Positions 1-12,171 of a stretch of DNA of 64,000 nt are shown here, piece by piece. The stretch's first letter is position 1, and each line of letters starts with the position of its first letter. Position numbers and translations under genes: made by a program. The DNA lies in contig BAAHQB010000056.1 in assembly GCA_054601695.1 (NCBI GenBank), positions 62,001-126,000 of the forward strand, in the 5' to 3' direction. The DNA comes from Amorphochlora amoebiformis. Its lineage: Eukaryota > Cercozoa > Chlorarachniophyceae. The notes beneath the pieces are model-generated. The model searched no databases. It was given only the letters and a program-made list of their open reading frames with translations, and was not told where the DNA came from.

Positions 1-482
1 ACGTTCGAGACATGAGAGGATGATTGTATCTTCCGCTTGTTGGAGCCTTCTATCCCTTAATCCTCCCGTGGGACAGGTTGATTCGGTTGGTTCGTATGTA
101 CGTTGCTTCAGTGGAGTCAAGCACTCACGAGCTACTCCTCACGGGCGTTTGAAAGACCAAAAAATCAAAATTATTCTTCCCCGGTCAATAATTATTTGCA
201 AAATGCAACGAAAAGCGAAAAGCCCTAATGGTGTCTTATACCCCGTTAGCAAAGATCTCCATGAATCTCTGGAATCGAGCGGAGACTGGACTGGGAAGTT
301 CAAATCGCCCGCTGGAAGGGTTCTGCCACGCCGTTGCACGTCATGACTGCTCCCGGGGTACTAAGAAGAACCTGCCAGGGCGTGTGGGCTGAAGGAGCCC
401 GACTTTTTAGGTTTTTCCAGAAAACCTCTGTATAATCTCGGCATTATTTGTCTCGGACGTGCATCTCCAGTGACTCTCACAG
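1..482. other. Left edge, no gene resolved
   Basis: Balanced-composition DNA with open frames on both strands (for example 20-346 +), but no recognisable protein and no convincing splice-bounded exon. The last 40 bases run into a pyrimidine-rich acceptor (ctctcacag) ending at 482, so this stretch is most likely intron or 3' gene sequence belonging to the exon that follows. Confidence 0.4.
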
Positions 483-543
483 GATGTACCCTGCTCCCAT
501 GTACACCCAAAACTTCAACTTCATGAAGTACCGCTTTGACTAG
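483..543 (+). CDS. Possible terminal exon of an unidentified gene
   Basis: A consensus acceptor (ctctcacag) ends at 482. The following 61 bases read, after one leading base, a short hydrophilic/aromatic tail ending FNFMKYRFD and a TAG at 541-543. The phase (one base then full codons) fits a preceding exon in phase 2, which would lie outside the window. I do not recognise the protein. Support comes from the acceptor, the GC-richer codons compared with the surroundings, and the CTAG-rich island that follows, as it does after the other genes. It could still be chance. Confidence 0.35.
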
Positions 544-751
544 CCTTTGAGGCCCCGGTCGGCGCTCTCGGGACTCCGGATTCGGTGTTTCTCTGCGATA
601 CAGATGAGAAGATCTGGACAGTCGTACGCTGGCAGCTGCCCAGGTTTCCGAACAAGCTTTGCTCTGAATAAATCTACGGATAGGTGTGCAGGTGCGTAGG
701 TGTCCAAGTGTGTATGTACATGGAGTCCAGTTGTATCATACAATCGGATAC

Positions 752-753
752 AT

Positions 754-841
<88 letters not shown>
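752..841. repeat. (TA)n microsatellite
   Basis: About 90 bases of almost pure TA with one interruption (TTAAA). It is the first of dozens of such tracts in the window; most other tracts are mentioned only where they touch a gene or a larger structure. Confidence 0.95.
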
Positions 842-849
<8 letters not shown>

Positions 850-879
850 TGGTATATAAATTTGAATTCAATGAATGGC

Positions 880-1393
880 ATTGATCGAATGCATTGTATA
901 CAAATATTATAGCACATAAAAATTATGTCTGGTCGGGCATATATCTAGATATTCTGGGTGCTAGCGCTAATTCAGCTAAATGTACGTTGTCGGAGAATTT
1001 GTAACGTACGACTGATCATCGATGAGAAAAGTGTCATTTAGTCATGATCATGCTAAACGGTTTATAATAATTTTCTAAGTTTTAGCTAGTTAGATCCAGT
1101 AGTATCGGATGCTGAAGGGAAATCAATGTCACATCAAGCTTACTAGTAGCCGTAATATAATCTAGATAATACTAGTTTAATTATATAATGATATCGATCA
1201 TTAATTGATGTACCTCGAGCTCGTACAGTGTCCGTTAAATTTTATCATAGCACACTGCTAGATCGATATCGGCGAATATTACTAGTATCCAACTGCTAAT
1301 CTAGAATATACCGTATAGTATCTAGAGTATAGTAGAATATTCCTAGTATTCGAATATTCTAGATATTCGCGATATCGTTATTGTATCATCATA

Positions 1394-1433
<40 letters not shown>

Positions 1434-1690
1434 CAAGATACATATACTATGATGTATATCTAGTATATCTAGATATACATATACTATAAATACACACACA
1501 CACACATACTAGATATATACTAGATATATATCAATATATATATATATATATCTAGTATATATATATATATATATATTCTAGATATTTACTAGATATACAT
1601 GGTGCCCGACTGTTTTAATTTATTCCAAGCATTTCAAGACGAGTCTAGTTTTAAGAATCGAAATTGCCAATCCATATATCACTAGTGTCT
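880..1690. other. CTAG-rich intergenic island 1
   Basis: AT-rich, non-coding DNA with roughly 25 CTAG tetranucleotides, mostly within TCTAGA, ACTAGT, GCTAGC or ATCTAGAT. Chance would give about three. A (TA)n tract and a short (CA)n interrupt it near 1395-1560. It follows the putative terminal exon at 483-543. No gene is visible; the minus-strand reading frame at 1690-1980 has no recognisable features. Confidence 0.6.
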
Positions 1691-2184
1691 TAGTGTGCTA
1701 TGACTATGTCTGTGCGGCAGCCGTGTTGAGCATCTAAGCCTTTTCCTTGTGGATTTTCCTTGAGGTTGGCTTCAGCAGTTGAGTTGGGGTTGTACAACTT
1801 GTGAGCGCCGGGGTTTTTGATGTGTTGCGGTTGGGCTGGTGTACAGGTCGAGGGTACGGGGGTTTTTGAATGGCGTCGAAGTTTTGTTTTTCGTCGAGAA
1901 CCTGTTATCATACTCCTCAGGATCAGGCCGATTGGTGAAAGACTATGAATATAAGTAATACGTATGTACATATTACGCATGTAAAGATATCTATATATAT
2001 ATATATATGTATATATGTATATATATATAATATATTGTGTATATATATATATAAATGTGTAAAAGTATAATATATATATATATATATATATATGTTAAAG
2101 AACATTATAAATAGCCATGAGCGGACGCAGTTCGAAGAGTATATATCGATAGCTTGTTGAAGTATCGCCGTACGTATACTACAG

Positions 2185-2350
2185 ATAGGTGGAGATCGCT
2201 GGAGATTCCGGAGATTCTTGGAGATCGTTACATCCGGTAGTACCCAGTAGTACTAGATAGTACCCGGTAATACCAGGTAGTAACTGGGCTTCGAGGATGC
2301 GTGGCAAGGCGTGACGTCACGTCAGGTCACACAGTCAACCCACAGTACCC
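2185..2350 (+). repeat. Dispersed repeat, copy A (GTAGTACC / TGACGTCA element)
   Basis: Contains repeated GGAGATTC and GGAGATCG motifs, then degenerate GGTAGTACC units, then a palindromic GTGACGTCAC core. The same order of motifs is found in reverse orientation at 45116-45297, with long stretches of identity (for example catccggtagtaccc). I see no coding capacity or clear terminal repeats. It is most likely a non-autonomous mobile or satellite-derived element. Confidence 0.65.
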
Positions 2351-2529
2351 ACCCCTAGTGGGTAGCACAGTCAATTTGTAGTACCCATATAGTTGTAGTA
2401 CTAATGCAGTTGCAGTAGCCATGCATTAAAATGTGTCCCTCCATGATTCAGAATTGAAATGGAGTCCAGTTCAATGGAACCTAATCCCGGACTACCATTT
2501 AAGAATACAACGTCAAACCTACCGTTGAG

Positions 2530-2575
2530 CGAACACACACACACACACACACACGCACACACACACACACATATA

Positions 2576-2660
<85 letters not shown>
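2530..2660. repeat. Compound (CA)n-(TA)n microsatellite
   Basis: About 40 bases of CA followed by about 85 bases of TA. The open frames on both strands here are repeat artefacts. Confidence 0.95.
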
Positions 2661-2663
<3 letters not shown>

Positions 2664-2794
2664 TGTGTGTTTTACGGACAGATATATATGGATAAATATT
2701 AAGCATATGCATATACACCTGGCGAATATTCATATTAATTCGGCTTGTTTGAAGGAAAGACCTGGTATCCAATGCAAAATGAGTGGGTATGTAC

Positions 2795-2839
<45 letters not shown>

Positions 2840-2884
2840 GTATATATATGTATATATTATATATACATGTATACGTAAATATAT

Positions 2885-3062
2885 TATGGTTGGGTAGGGT
2901 AGGTTAGGGTAGAGTTTTAGGGTGTGGTAGATATGGTAGGTTAGGGTAGAGTAGGATGGTAAGGTAGATATGGTAGGTTAGGGTAGAGTAGTAGGGTGTG
3001 GTAGATATGGTAGGTTCGGGTAGAGTTTTAGGGTGTGGTAGATATGGTAGGTTAGGGAAGGA
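2885..3062 (+). repeat. GGTAGRTATGGTAGGTTAGGGTAGAG minisatellite
   Basis: Several variant units built from GGTAG, GGTTAGGG and TAGAG. They look like a decayed telomere-type repeat expanded into a longer unit. The reading frames here on both strands are side effects. Confidence 0.8.
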
Positions 3063-3103
3063 TGATCCGACCCCAAAAGCTTCGATTCCATCGACCCTGA
3101 CGC

Positions 3104-3550
3104 CTTCATCATATCCAATAGATCCTTCGGACACGACTTCTATTATATCATATATCTATTATATCATATATCTGTTATATCATATATGCGTATGTACATA
3201 TATATATATATATGTATATATGTGTGTATATCCGTCATCATATCCAATAGATCCTTCGGACACGACTTCTATTATATCACATATCTATTATATCATATAT
3301 CTATTATATCATATATGCGTATGTACATATATATATATATGTATATATGTGTGTATATCCTTCATCATATCCAATAGATCCTTCGGACACGACTTCTATT
3401 ATATCATATATCTATTATATCATATATGCGTATGTACATATATATATTATATATATATATGTATATATGTGTGTATATCCTTCATCATATCCAATAGATC
3501 CTTCGGACACGACTTCTATTATATCATATATCTATTATCATATATGCGTA

Positions 3551-3603
<53 letters not shown>

Positions 3604-3703
3604 GTGTGTATATCCTTCATCATATCCAATAGATCCTTCGGACACGACTTCTATTATATCACATATCTATTATATCATATATCTATTATATCATATATGC
3701 GTA

Positions 3704-3754
<51 letters not shown>

Positions 3755-3827
3755 GTGTGTATATCCTTCATCATATCCAATAGATCCTTCGGACACGACT
3801 TCTATTGTATCATATATAAGTATGTAC

Positions 3828-3830
<3 letters not shown>
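3104..3830 (+). repeat. Six-copy tandem satellite, ~120-150 bp unit
   Basis: Six copies begin near 3104, 3232, 3358, 3478, 3612 and 3764. Each holds a conserved ~45 bp core (tcatcatatccaatagatcc then ttcggacacgacttctatt), a TATCATATATCTATT segment, a GCGTATGTACA box and a (TA)n spacer whose length accounts for the unit-size differences. The core is nearly invariant while the TA spacer varies, so the core is the ancestral unit. Frames of 186-261 aa on the plus strand are artefacts. Confidence 0.92.
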
Positions 3831-3873
<43 letters not shown>

Positions 3874-3876
<3 letters not shown>

Positions 3877-3927
3877 TGTGTACATATATACATATACAAA
3901 AGAGTAATAAATTAATAGACATATATA

Positions 3928-3965
<38 letters not shown>

Positions 3966-4068
3966 CATATATATATATATATGCATACATATATATATAT
4001 ATATATATATATAAATATATATATGTCTATTAATTTATTACTCTTTTGTATGTGTATATATGTACACA

Positions 4069-4071
<3 letters not shown>
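3874..4071. repeat. ~200 bp near-perfect palindrome
   Basis: The left arm (3874-3930: gtttgtgtacatatatac, then caaaagagtaataaattaat) is repeated as its reverse complement at 4015-4071 with about one mismatch. The centre is a smaller palindrome, gtatgcat(at)natgcatac, around 3974. The arms contain unique non-TA sequence, so this is more than slippage of TA. It could extrude as a cruciform. Confidence 0.9.
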
Positions 4072-4150
<79 letters not shown>

Positions 4151-4365
4151 CAGTTCGAGTTGGGGTAAGGTTGGGTAGTTTTAGGGTTTCGTAGGATTAG
4201 CGTGGGTTGGGAAGAAAGAGGTTTTCCGGGTAATGTACTAGATATACCACACGAAAGACGCAACTGCCCACCCTAAAATAACCCTAACCCCAATAAGCCC
4301 AATCCTAGCCCTTACCCTGTAGATATATAGGATACCGGGACGACGCTTTTTTTTTCTGAAATTCG

Positions 4366-4485
4366 AGATGCAGTGTGTAGAATACGTACGTTTGAAATGC
4401 AGTGTGTAGAATATGTATGTTTGAGATGCAGTGTGTAGACTATATTTACGATGCAGCGTGTGTGTAGAATATGTGTGCGTGAATG
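4366..4485 (+). repeat. ~29 bp minisatellite, four copies
   Basis: Units of the form GATGCAGTGTGTAGAATATGTATGTTTGA with small changes; the last unit has an extra GTGT. No coding role is seen. Confidence 0.85.
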
Positions 4486-4622
4486 CACCTGTATTATGCG
4501 TGGCACGCCGTGGTAGCACACTCGGCTGTGCCCCTTTGTACAAATGTGTAATATATTAATATATATATATATATATATATACGTAATATATATATATATA
4601 TATACGTAATATATATATATAT

Positions 4623-4662
<40 letters not shown>

Positions 4663-4684
4663 TAAAGAATAACCTGACGTACAT

Positions 4685-4722
<38 letters not shown>

Positions 4723-4739
4723 TATAAATAAATTTTTAA

Positions 4740-5121
4740 ATTAGTGACAGTGAATGAATTTGGGCAGAATGGTGTTGGAACTCGTGAAAATCACGTAAAA
4801 AGAGGAAATGCTCGCGAATTTGCAGAAAATAGGGTGAATTGGGGAGGCATTGCGTAATGTAGGCGGGATGGGAATGATCTAGATCATACGGTGAAATACC
4901 CCACGAATCACCTCATTTCGTGCTATTTCCTCAACCTCTCATCATTGTGTGTGAGTGGGCGATATGATATATTGGCATAATGGTGGTGTCGAAAAGATGT
5001 CGACATACTCCCATAATGACGACGTCTCCAGACTCGACAAATATGGCTGTAGGCTCGGTTTCTTTCGATCTATCAACGCATAAGAACATTTTCAAATATA
5101 TATATATATATATAAATATTA

Positions 5122-5163
<42 letters not shown>

Positions 5164-5900
5164 TCTGACCTCCCTCCGATAAGAAAGACAGCCTTACAGC
5201 CCAAGGAAACTGACACCTATGATTAGGGGTTGGTTCAACACCTATGACTAGTATGATTAGGACTAGATTCTCCTTCTCTCCGCCTACGGTTAGACTTAGT
5301 GCTTTACAAGCGGGTTAGGTCAGTGGTAGGCTTACAATTGGATAACACAACGCCATTTCAGCGTCGTCGACGTGCCCTCCCATAGCGCTAGTTAGGGTTA
5401 GGCTTAGGATTAGGCTTGGAACTCCCGGAGCACTCACCCTGTTGGAGCTTGGTGAAGGCTTAAGGTTAGTTGTAGGAATAGGGGTAACATCTAGGGAAGG
5501 ATTGGGTGTGATTTGTGATTGTTTCTCGTACCCATCAAACGGGTAAAAGTTGACGATGGCGGCCTCGCTCTAACCACCAGGGTTACGGTAACAATTAGGC
5601 TTGTGGTTAGCTTCCGAGGCAGGGTTGGTGACCTTGACTTCTAACCCGACTTTCTTCGCGAGATCTCCAGCCATTTTAGCCTGTGGATACCCTTACACTT
5701 ACGCTTGGGGATGGCTTTAGGAGTTGCTTATTAGGTTTAGGGTCTGGATTAGGTCTTGCTGGGTTTGTGGTGTTGGGTTAGGCTTGGAGTTTGAATTTGG
5801 GTTAGGATTTGGACTCACCAGTTCCGGGGGAAAGTCAGACTTGGCGTTCCTGGTTATTAAATAGAGGATAAACATATCTTTTTTAATAAATGTCATCCTG
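4740..5900. other. Unique intergenic DNA with decayed telomere-type repeats
   Basis: One (TA)n tract (5095-5160) and otherwise unique sequence. Scattered GGTTAGGCTTAGGATTAGG-like runs between 5390 and 5830 look like diverged TTAGGG arrays. No splice-bounded coding exon is recognised. Confidence 0.5.
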
Positions 5901-5999
5901 CCGAAGGTAACATGACATCTTATGTAGCAAATGTATGTCATCATAAAGAAGCTAAAATCATATATTACTTAACACATATTGTATGTATACTTATACTTG

Positions 6000-6189
6000 T
6001 GCATAATATATATATATATATATACGTAAAAATATACATATATTTATATATGAGTATACGCATGCACACGTGCACGTGTGCATACATATATACAGATATG
6101 TAAACACATATTATATACATATATAACACATATACATATATATATATATATACATATGTGTGTATAAATATACATATATTTATATATGA

Positions 6190-6233
<44 letters not shown>

Positions 6234-6300
6234 TATATATATGTGTGTGTATGTGTGTTTATGTGTGTATAAATATACATATATTTATATATCTATATTT

Positions 6301-6389
<89 letters not shown>

Positions 6390-6614
6390 GTGTATTTGTA
6401 TATAATATATATTTTTATATATGTGTGTATGTGTATATATATATATATTATGTATGTGTATGTATGTGTGTAATATATATATGTGTGTGTGTAGTATATA
6501 GTTATATGTAGAATTACCTGTGGTAGAGGCGATTGGTCCAGTCATAATGGTATCCCAGCGATGCCCTACATAATACATATACACATGTAATATATATATA
6601 ATATATATATATAT

Positions 6615-6645
<31 letters not shown>

Positions 6646-6822
6646 GGATACTTCTTTATAGCTATCTACATGCAAGTATGTGTGTGTGCATTTATGCATG
6701 TATATATGCATAGATATATATTATCATTATTGGTTTAATAGAATTGAAAGCATACCAGCGAAGTCGGAAAAACCCGCTCTCTTTACCCACAGACCCATTT
6801 TTTACCTACATAATATCAATAT

Positions 6823-6880
<58 letters not shown>

Positions 6881-6890
6881 ATACATGTAT
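6000..6890. repeat. TA/TG microsatellite cluster
   Basis: Successive (TA)n and (TG)n tracts, with a unique island at about 6510-6590 and another at 6720-6820. Nothing in these islands is recognisable as coding. Confidence 0.8.
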
Positions 6891-6969
6891 CTATAATGTA
6901 CACCGTTGTAATTTACACATATACAATATACACGTACATACATGTAGTTTTAGAAAGCAGTTCTTAAGT

Positions 6970-7325
6970 TCGCTAACCCTAACTCTAACCCTAACCTTAA
7001 CCCTAACCCTACTATCCGATCTACCCAACCCCAACCCTAATCAAAACCCTAAACATAGTCAAGTTGGCTAAGCTTTAACCTTAATAATCCGAAGTACCCC
7101 TGTAGAACCCTAATCGGGTAGGGTAGGAGGGTAGGGTAGGGTAGGGTAGGGTAGGCAGGGTACAGTAGGGTAGGGTAGGGTAGGCAGGGTACAGTAGGGT
7201 AGGGTAGGGTAGGCAGGGTATAGTAGGGTAGGGTAGGGTAGGCAGGGTACAGTAGGGTAGGGTAGGATAGGGTAGGGTAGGGTAGGGAAGGGAAGGGTAG
7301 TATAGGGTTGTGTAGGGTTGGGTTT
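6970..7325. repeat. Telomere-type repeats followed by a 29 bp GGGTA minisatellite
   Basis: 6977-7055 is degenerate CCCTAA. About 7110-7320 is (GGGTA)n organised into a higher-order unit of about 29 bp (GGGTAGGGTAGGGTAGGC then AGGGTACAGTA), at least four times. The minus-strand frames (PTLPYPTL) are artefacts. Confidence 0.88.
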
Positions 7326-7439
7326 GGTTCGGGCCGGTAAATGTACCGCTTGTTCCCAATGATTCGGCTGAGGCCCATGCAAGTTGCTTAAGTTCGTGTG
7401 CAAGCAATTCGAAAACTGGATCATACGGTAGCGTTTTCT

Positions 7440-7560
7440 TAGTGATATTCACTCAATTCGATCACAGGATATTCAATCAATTCGATGACATGATATTCAG
7501 TCAATTCGATGACATGATACTCGCCTCAATTCGATCACGCATCACGCATCACTCATCATG
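7440..7560 (+). repeat. ~28 bp minisatellite (TCAATTCGATGACATGATAT)
   Basis: Four diverged copies ending in a short (CACGCAT)n run. No gene is seen between here and 7620. Confidence 0.75.
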
Positions 7561-7626
7561 GGATTACTGCTATTAACACCCTAACCACATACACACAGAC
7601 ACACACACATACATACTTATATGTAC

Positions 7627-7675
<49 letters not shown>

Positions 7676-7679
7676 ATAT

Positions 7680-7960
7680 TAGAATGAGGGTTGGGGTTAT
7701 GGAAGGATGAGGGTTGGGTTATTAGGGTTGGGGTTAGGATATGACGAGGGTTGGGTTAGGGAAGGATTTCAGTTGGGGTATGAGGGTTGGGGTTCGGATA
7801 GGATGAGGGTTGGGTTAGGGAAGGATTTCAGTTGGGGTATGAGGGTTGGGGTTCGGATAGGATGAGGGTTGGCTTATGGAAGGAAGAGGGTTGGATTTCA
7901 CTTGGGTGAGGGTTGGGGTTAGGGTAGGATGATGGTAAGGGTGAGGGTTGAAATGGGATG
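7680..7960 (+). repeat. GATGAGGGTTGGG minisatellite with ~60 bp higher-order unit
   Basis: Repeated GATGAGGGTTGGGTTAGGG blocks. A stretch of about 60 bp (gaaggatttcagttggggta and its flanks) is present twice in tandem around 7765-7870. Confidence 0.8.
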
Positions 7961-8093
7961 GGCGTTTGTGGTTATGGTTATGGTTGTGGATGTGGTTGCC
8001 TCCTTGACGGCCTTAAGGGCCCAGTACGCTTGTTGTTTCACATCCAGACCATGCTTTATTACGTACAGACCCTGATCAGCAATATTATGCAAC

Positions 8094-8114
<21 letters not shown>

Positions 8115-8124
<10 letters not shown>

Positions 8125-8187
8125 TATATTATATATACATGTATACACATATATGTAGAATACTGAACAAAGTATGTGTAAATATAT

Positions 8188-8276
<89 letters not shown>

Positions 8277-8350
8277 TATATTATATATACATGTATACAC
8301 ATATATGTAGAATACTGAACAAAGTATGTGTAAATATATTTATAATATAT
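8115..8350 (+). repeat. Direct duplication of ~80 bp, period ~155 bp
   Basis: A unique segment (catgtatacacatatatgta then gaatactgaacaaagtatgt, then gtaaatatatttataat) occurs at about 8135-8200 and again at 8288-8350, separated by TA tracts. Confidence 0.85.
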
Positions 8351-8425
8351 ATATATATAAACATATATATATATATATATGTTTATATATATATATATAT
8401 ATTATATATATACTTATATATATAT

Positions 8426-8458
<33 letters not shown>

Positions 8459-8689
8459 TGTAATATACATGCTTGTATACGTTTCATACAAGGGATATTT
8501 ACCTCATATATAATATATATATATATATATTATATATAATATATATATATATAATATATATATTATGTATACATAAATGTGTTTGATGTATTTTAGATAT
8601 ATGTATATAATATATATATATATATATACACTGAATTCCTGACCTGAAGATGAGTGATTTTCCAAATCTGCGGAGAAGCGCATGTTGAG

Positions 8690-8745
8690 GTGGAGGTGGT
8701 TGAGGTGGAGGTGGAGGTGGTCGAGGTGGAGAGGGAGTTGGACTC
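8690..8745 (+). repeat. GAGGTG hexamer minisatellite
   Basis: Roughly nine variant GAGGTG/GAGGTC units directly upstream of the heptamer array. Confidence 0.8.
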
Positions 8746-8762
8746 TACGAGGATAGCGCGAC

Positions 8763-10065
8763 TGCCCTTGTAATCTCTGAGTGGGATGGTTGTCAATGTA
8801 TGCCATGTCATGTGTCATGTGTCATGTGTCATGTGTCATGTGTCATGTGTCATGTGTCATGTGTCATGTGGCATGTGACATGTGTCATGTGTCATGTGTC
8901 ATGTGTCATGTGTCATGTGTCATGTGTCATGTGTCATGTGGCATTTGTAATGTGTCATGTGTCATACGTCATGTGGCATGTGGCATGTGTCATGTGTCAT
9001 GTGGCATGTGTCATGTGTCATGTGGCATGTGTCATGTGTCATGTGTCATGTGGCATGTGTCATGTGTCATGCGGCATGTGTCATGTGGCATGTGTCATGT
9101 GGCATGTGTCATGTGTCATGTGTCATGTGTCATGTGTCATTTGTCATGTGGCATGTGTCATGTGTCATGTGTCATGTGGCATGTGTAATGTGTCATGTGT
9201 CATACGTCATGTGGCATGTGGCATGTGTCATGTGGCATGTGGCATGTGTCATGTGTCATGTGTCATGTGTCATGTGGCATGTGTCATGTGTCATGCGGCA
9301 TGTGTCATGTGTCATGTGTCATGTGGCATGTGTCATGTGTCATGTGTCATGTGTCATGTGTCATGTGTCATGTGGCATGTGTCATGTGTCATGTGTCATG
9401 TGTCATGCGGCATGTGGCATGTGTCATGTGGCATTGTCATGTGTCATGTGGCATGTGTCATGTGGCATGTGGCATGTGTCAATGTGTCATGTGTCATGTG
9501 TCATGTGGCATGTGTCATGCGGCATGTATCATGTGTCATGTGTCATGTGTCATGTGTTATGTGTCATGCGGCATGTGTCATGTGTCATGTGTCATGTGTC
9601 ATGTGTCATGTGTCATGTGTCATGTGGCATGTGTCATGTGTCATGTGGCATGTGTCATGTGGCATGTGTCATGTGGCATGCGTCATGTGGCATGTGTCAT
9701 GTGTCATGTGTCATGTGTCATGTGTCATGTGTCATGTGTCATGTGGCATGTGTGATGTGGCATGTGGCATGCGTCATGTGTCATGTGTCATGTGTCATGT
9801 GTCAGGCCATGAGACTACCCTTATAATCTCTGAGTGGGATGGTTGTCAATGGGATGTATGTCATTTGCCATGCCATGCCATGAGACTGCAGTTGTAATGT
9901 CTGAGTGGGATCTTTGTCAATGTGTGTCATGTCATTTGCCATGCCTGCCATGAGAGTAGGCTTGTAATCTCTGTGTGGGATGGTTTTTAGTGTATGTGAT
10001 GTTTTATGACATGCCATGACACATGAGAGTGCCCTTGTGATCCCTGAGGGGATGTTCGAAAATGT
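8763..10065 (+). repeat. TGTCATG heptamer array (~1 kb) nested in a ~72 bp minisatellite
   Basis: From about 8800 to 9805 the sequence is TGTCATG/TGGCATG heptamers, about 140 units with sporadic variants (TGTAATG, CGTCATG). Because seven is prime to three, all three plus frames stay open and read the same peptide cycle (MCHVSCV), giving spurious ORFs up to 365 aa. The array lies inside one member of an older ~72 bp unit (TAATCTCTGAGTGGGATGG then TTGTCAATG...CCATGAGA) whose other members lie at about 9826, 9898, 9970 and 10035. Confidence 0.93.
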
Positions 10066-10164
10066 ATGTCACATATGTCTAGTGTCTTGAGTGTATACTA
10101 TATACAATAATATTCGTATGTGTGCGTGCAACTAAGGATAATGTATCTATGTAATGTATATATA

Positions 10165-10905
<741 letters not shown>

Positions 10906-10919
10906 GTTTTACTTTGTCA

Positions 10920-11240
10920 GATGAATAACTTTGGAGAAGTCTGTGATCTTTCTTCGCTTATTCTTGCCCTAATACAATATCGCTTATCAATACCCTATGA
11001 TTAACAATCATATTCATATCTTCTAAGGGAGTATTGTTGCCGAACCTGCTACACTATGATTAATAACCGTAGCACAGGCGATATGATGGTGTGATACGAC
11101 TGATACGGGATTGTTGTTGTCCCATGATCAAGTATCTAGACTATTTATTCAAAACAACTACACATTCCTGTCGTCTCCAATATCCGAACATTCTGTACCT
11201 ACATTCACACATTGCTAACCATGTATAAATACGTATATAC
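10920..11240. other. Unique intergenic DNA
   Basis: About 300 bases of non-repetitive, moderately AT-rich DNA with a short internal echo (CTATGATTAACAATCATAT near 10998 and CTATGATTAATAACC near 11053). No exon is recognised. A TA/TG tract follows to 11370. Confidence 0.5.
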
Positions 11241-11248
11241 CATATATA

Positions 11249-11308
<60 letters not shown>

Positions 11309-11313
11309 ATGTG

Positions 11314-11372
<59 letters not shown>

Positions 11373-11534
11373 GGAGTGGATAGATGGATAGACATGAGTA
11401 TTCCCACCTTGTACAGTTTATAGCGCCTCTCTTCCAATCGAAACTTATTAACAGGTTTGTTGGATGCCTGCATATATCATATCATGTCATGTCACGTAAC
11501 GTTCGCCAAGTGTGCGAATACAACACACAACACG

Positions 11535-11897
11535 CTACGTGAGATAGGGAGACAGAAAGCTCATAGGCCTTAACTGCTCAAGAATTGGATTAACAGAGGG
11601 ATGGGTTGGGGTTGATGGAGTGGGAGTGGGGGTGGTGATGACCGATGGTGAGGGATGGTGCTGGGATGATGTTTCGGTACGTGTGGGTTTTGGCTCCGAC
11701 GTGGTTAGCTTTTGACTTGATATTTGTCGAGCAGTTGTCGGTACTGTGAAACAAAGCAGCGTTTCAGGGCGTGTTGATTCGTTCTTCAGACTACGTAGTG
11801 TGGTTGGAGCAAGCAGCATGTAAGCAATAGCCAAGCAGCATGCAAATTTTCCAAACTGGACGTGTGAGAATGCGTTCGTTTGGTTGCGCATGCACAT
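11535..11897 (-). CDS. Possible small Ser/Thr/Pro-rich protein (weak)
   Basis: An uninterrupted 120-codon minus-strand frame outside the simple repeats. It would start with a short polar segment, then a hydrophobic stretch (residues about 18-30, FACCLAIAYMLLAP) resembling a signal or anchor, then a Thr/Pro/Ser-rich tail (repeated TPTPSTP). If real it would be divergent from RPT4, about 280 bp upstream. I recognise no family. The Thr/Pro bias partly reflects a GGGTGGTGATG-rich run, and the start could equally be chance. Confidence 0.2.
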   Translation of the reverse strand: MCMRNQTNAFSHVQFGKFACCLAIAYMLLAPTTLRSLKNESTRPETLLCFTVPTTARQISSQKLTTSEPKPTRTETSSQHHPSPSVITTPTPTPSTPTHPSVNPILEQLRPMSFLSPYLT

Positions 11898-12171
11898 TCA
11901 TTTTCTGTTTTTTCCATATGCACACGTCCATTCGATAGACGTGTTACCAATGCATAGTTTTCATATCTGTGTTTTATACATGGGCTTGAGGAGTGTTCAG
12001 GGCGAGGGGTTGTCATGCGGATCCTTCCGGCAGGCGGATGGGCAGGATATTGGAGATATTCAGGATATCGAAGAGATATGACGAAAAGTGTTTATTCTTC
12101 GGCACACTAAGCCGGAATAATAATCTACGAATTTGAAAACTTCGCGCAGATCGCGGCAGAGGGCTGATAGG

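Noticed and set aside
2998-3783. 261-residue ORF over the six-copy satellite
   Set aside because: Composed of TA-encoded YIYI and satellite cores; no coding signal outside the repeat.
8800-9897. 365-residue Cys/His/Met-rich ORF (MCHVSCV cycles), resembling a metal-binding repeat protein
   Set aside because: It is the translation of a 7 bp minisatellite; all three plus frames give the same cycle, and there is no start context or flanking exon.
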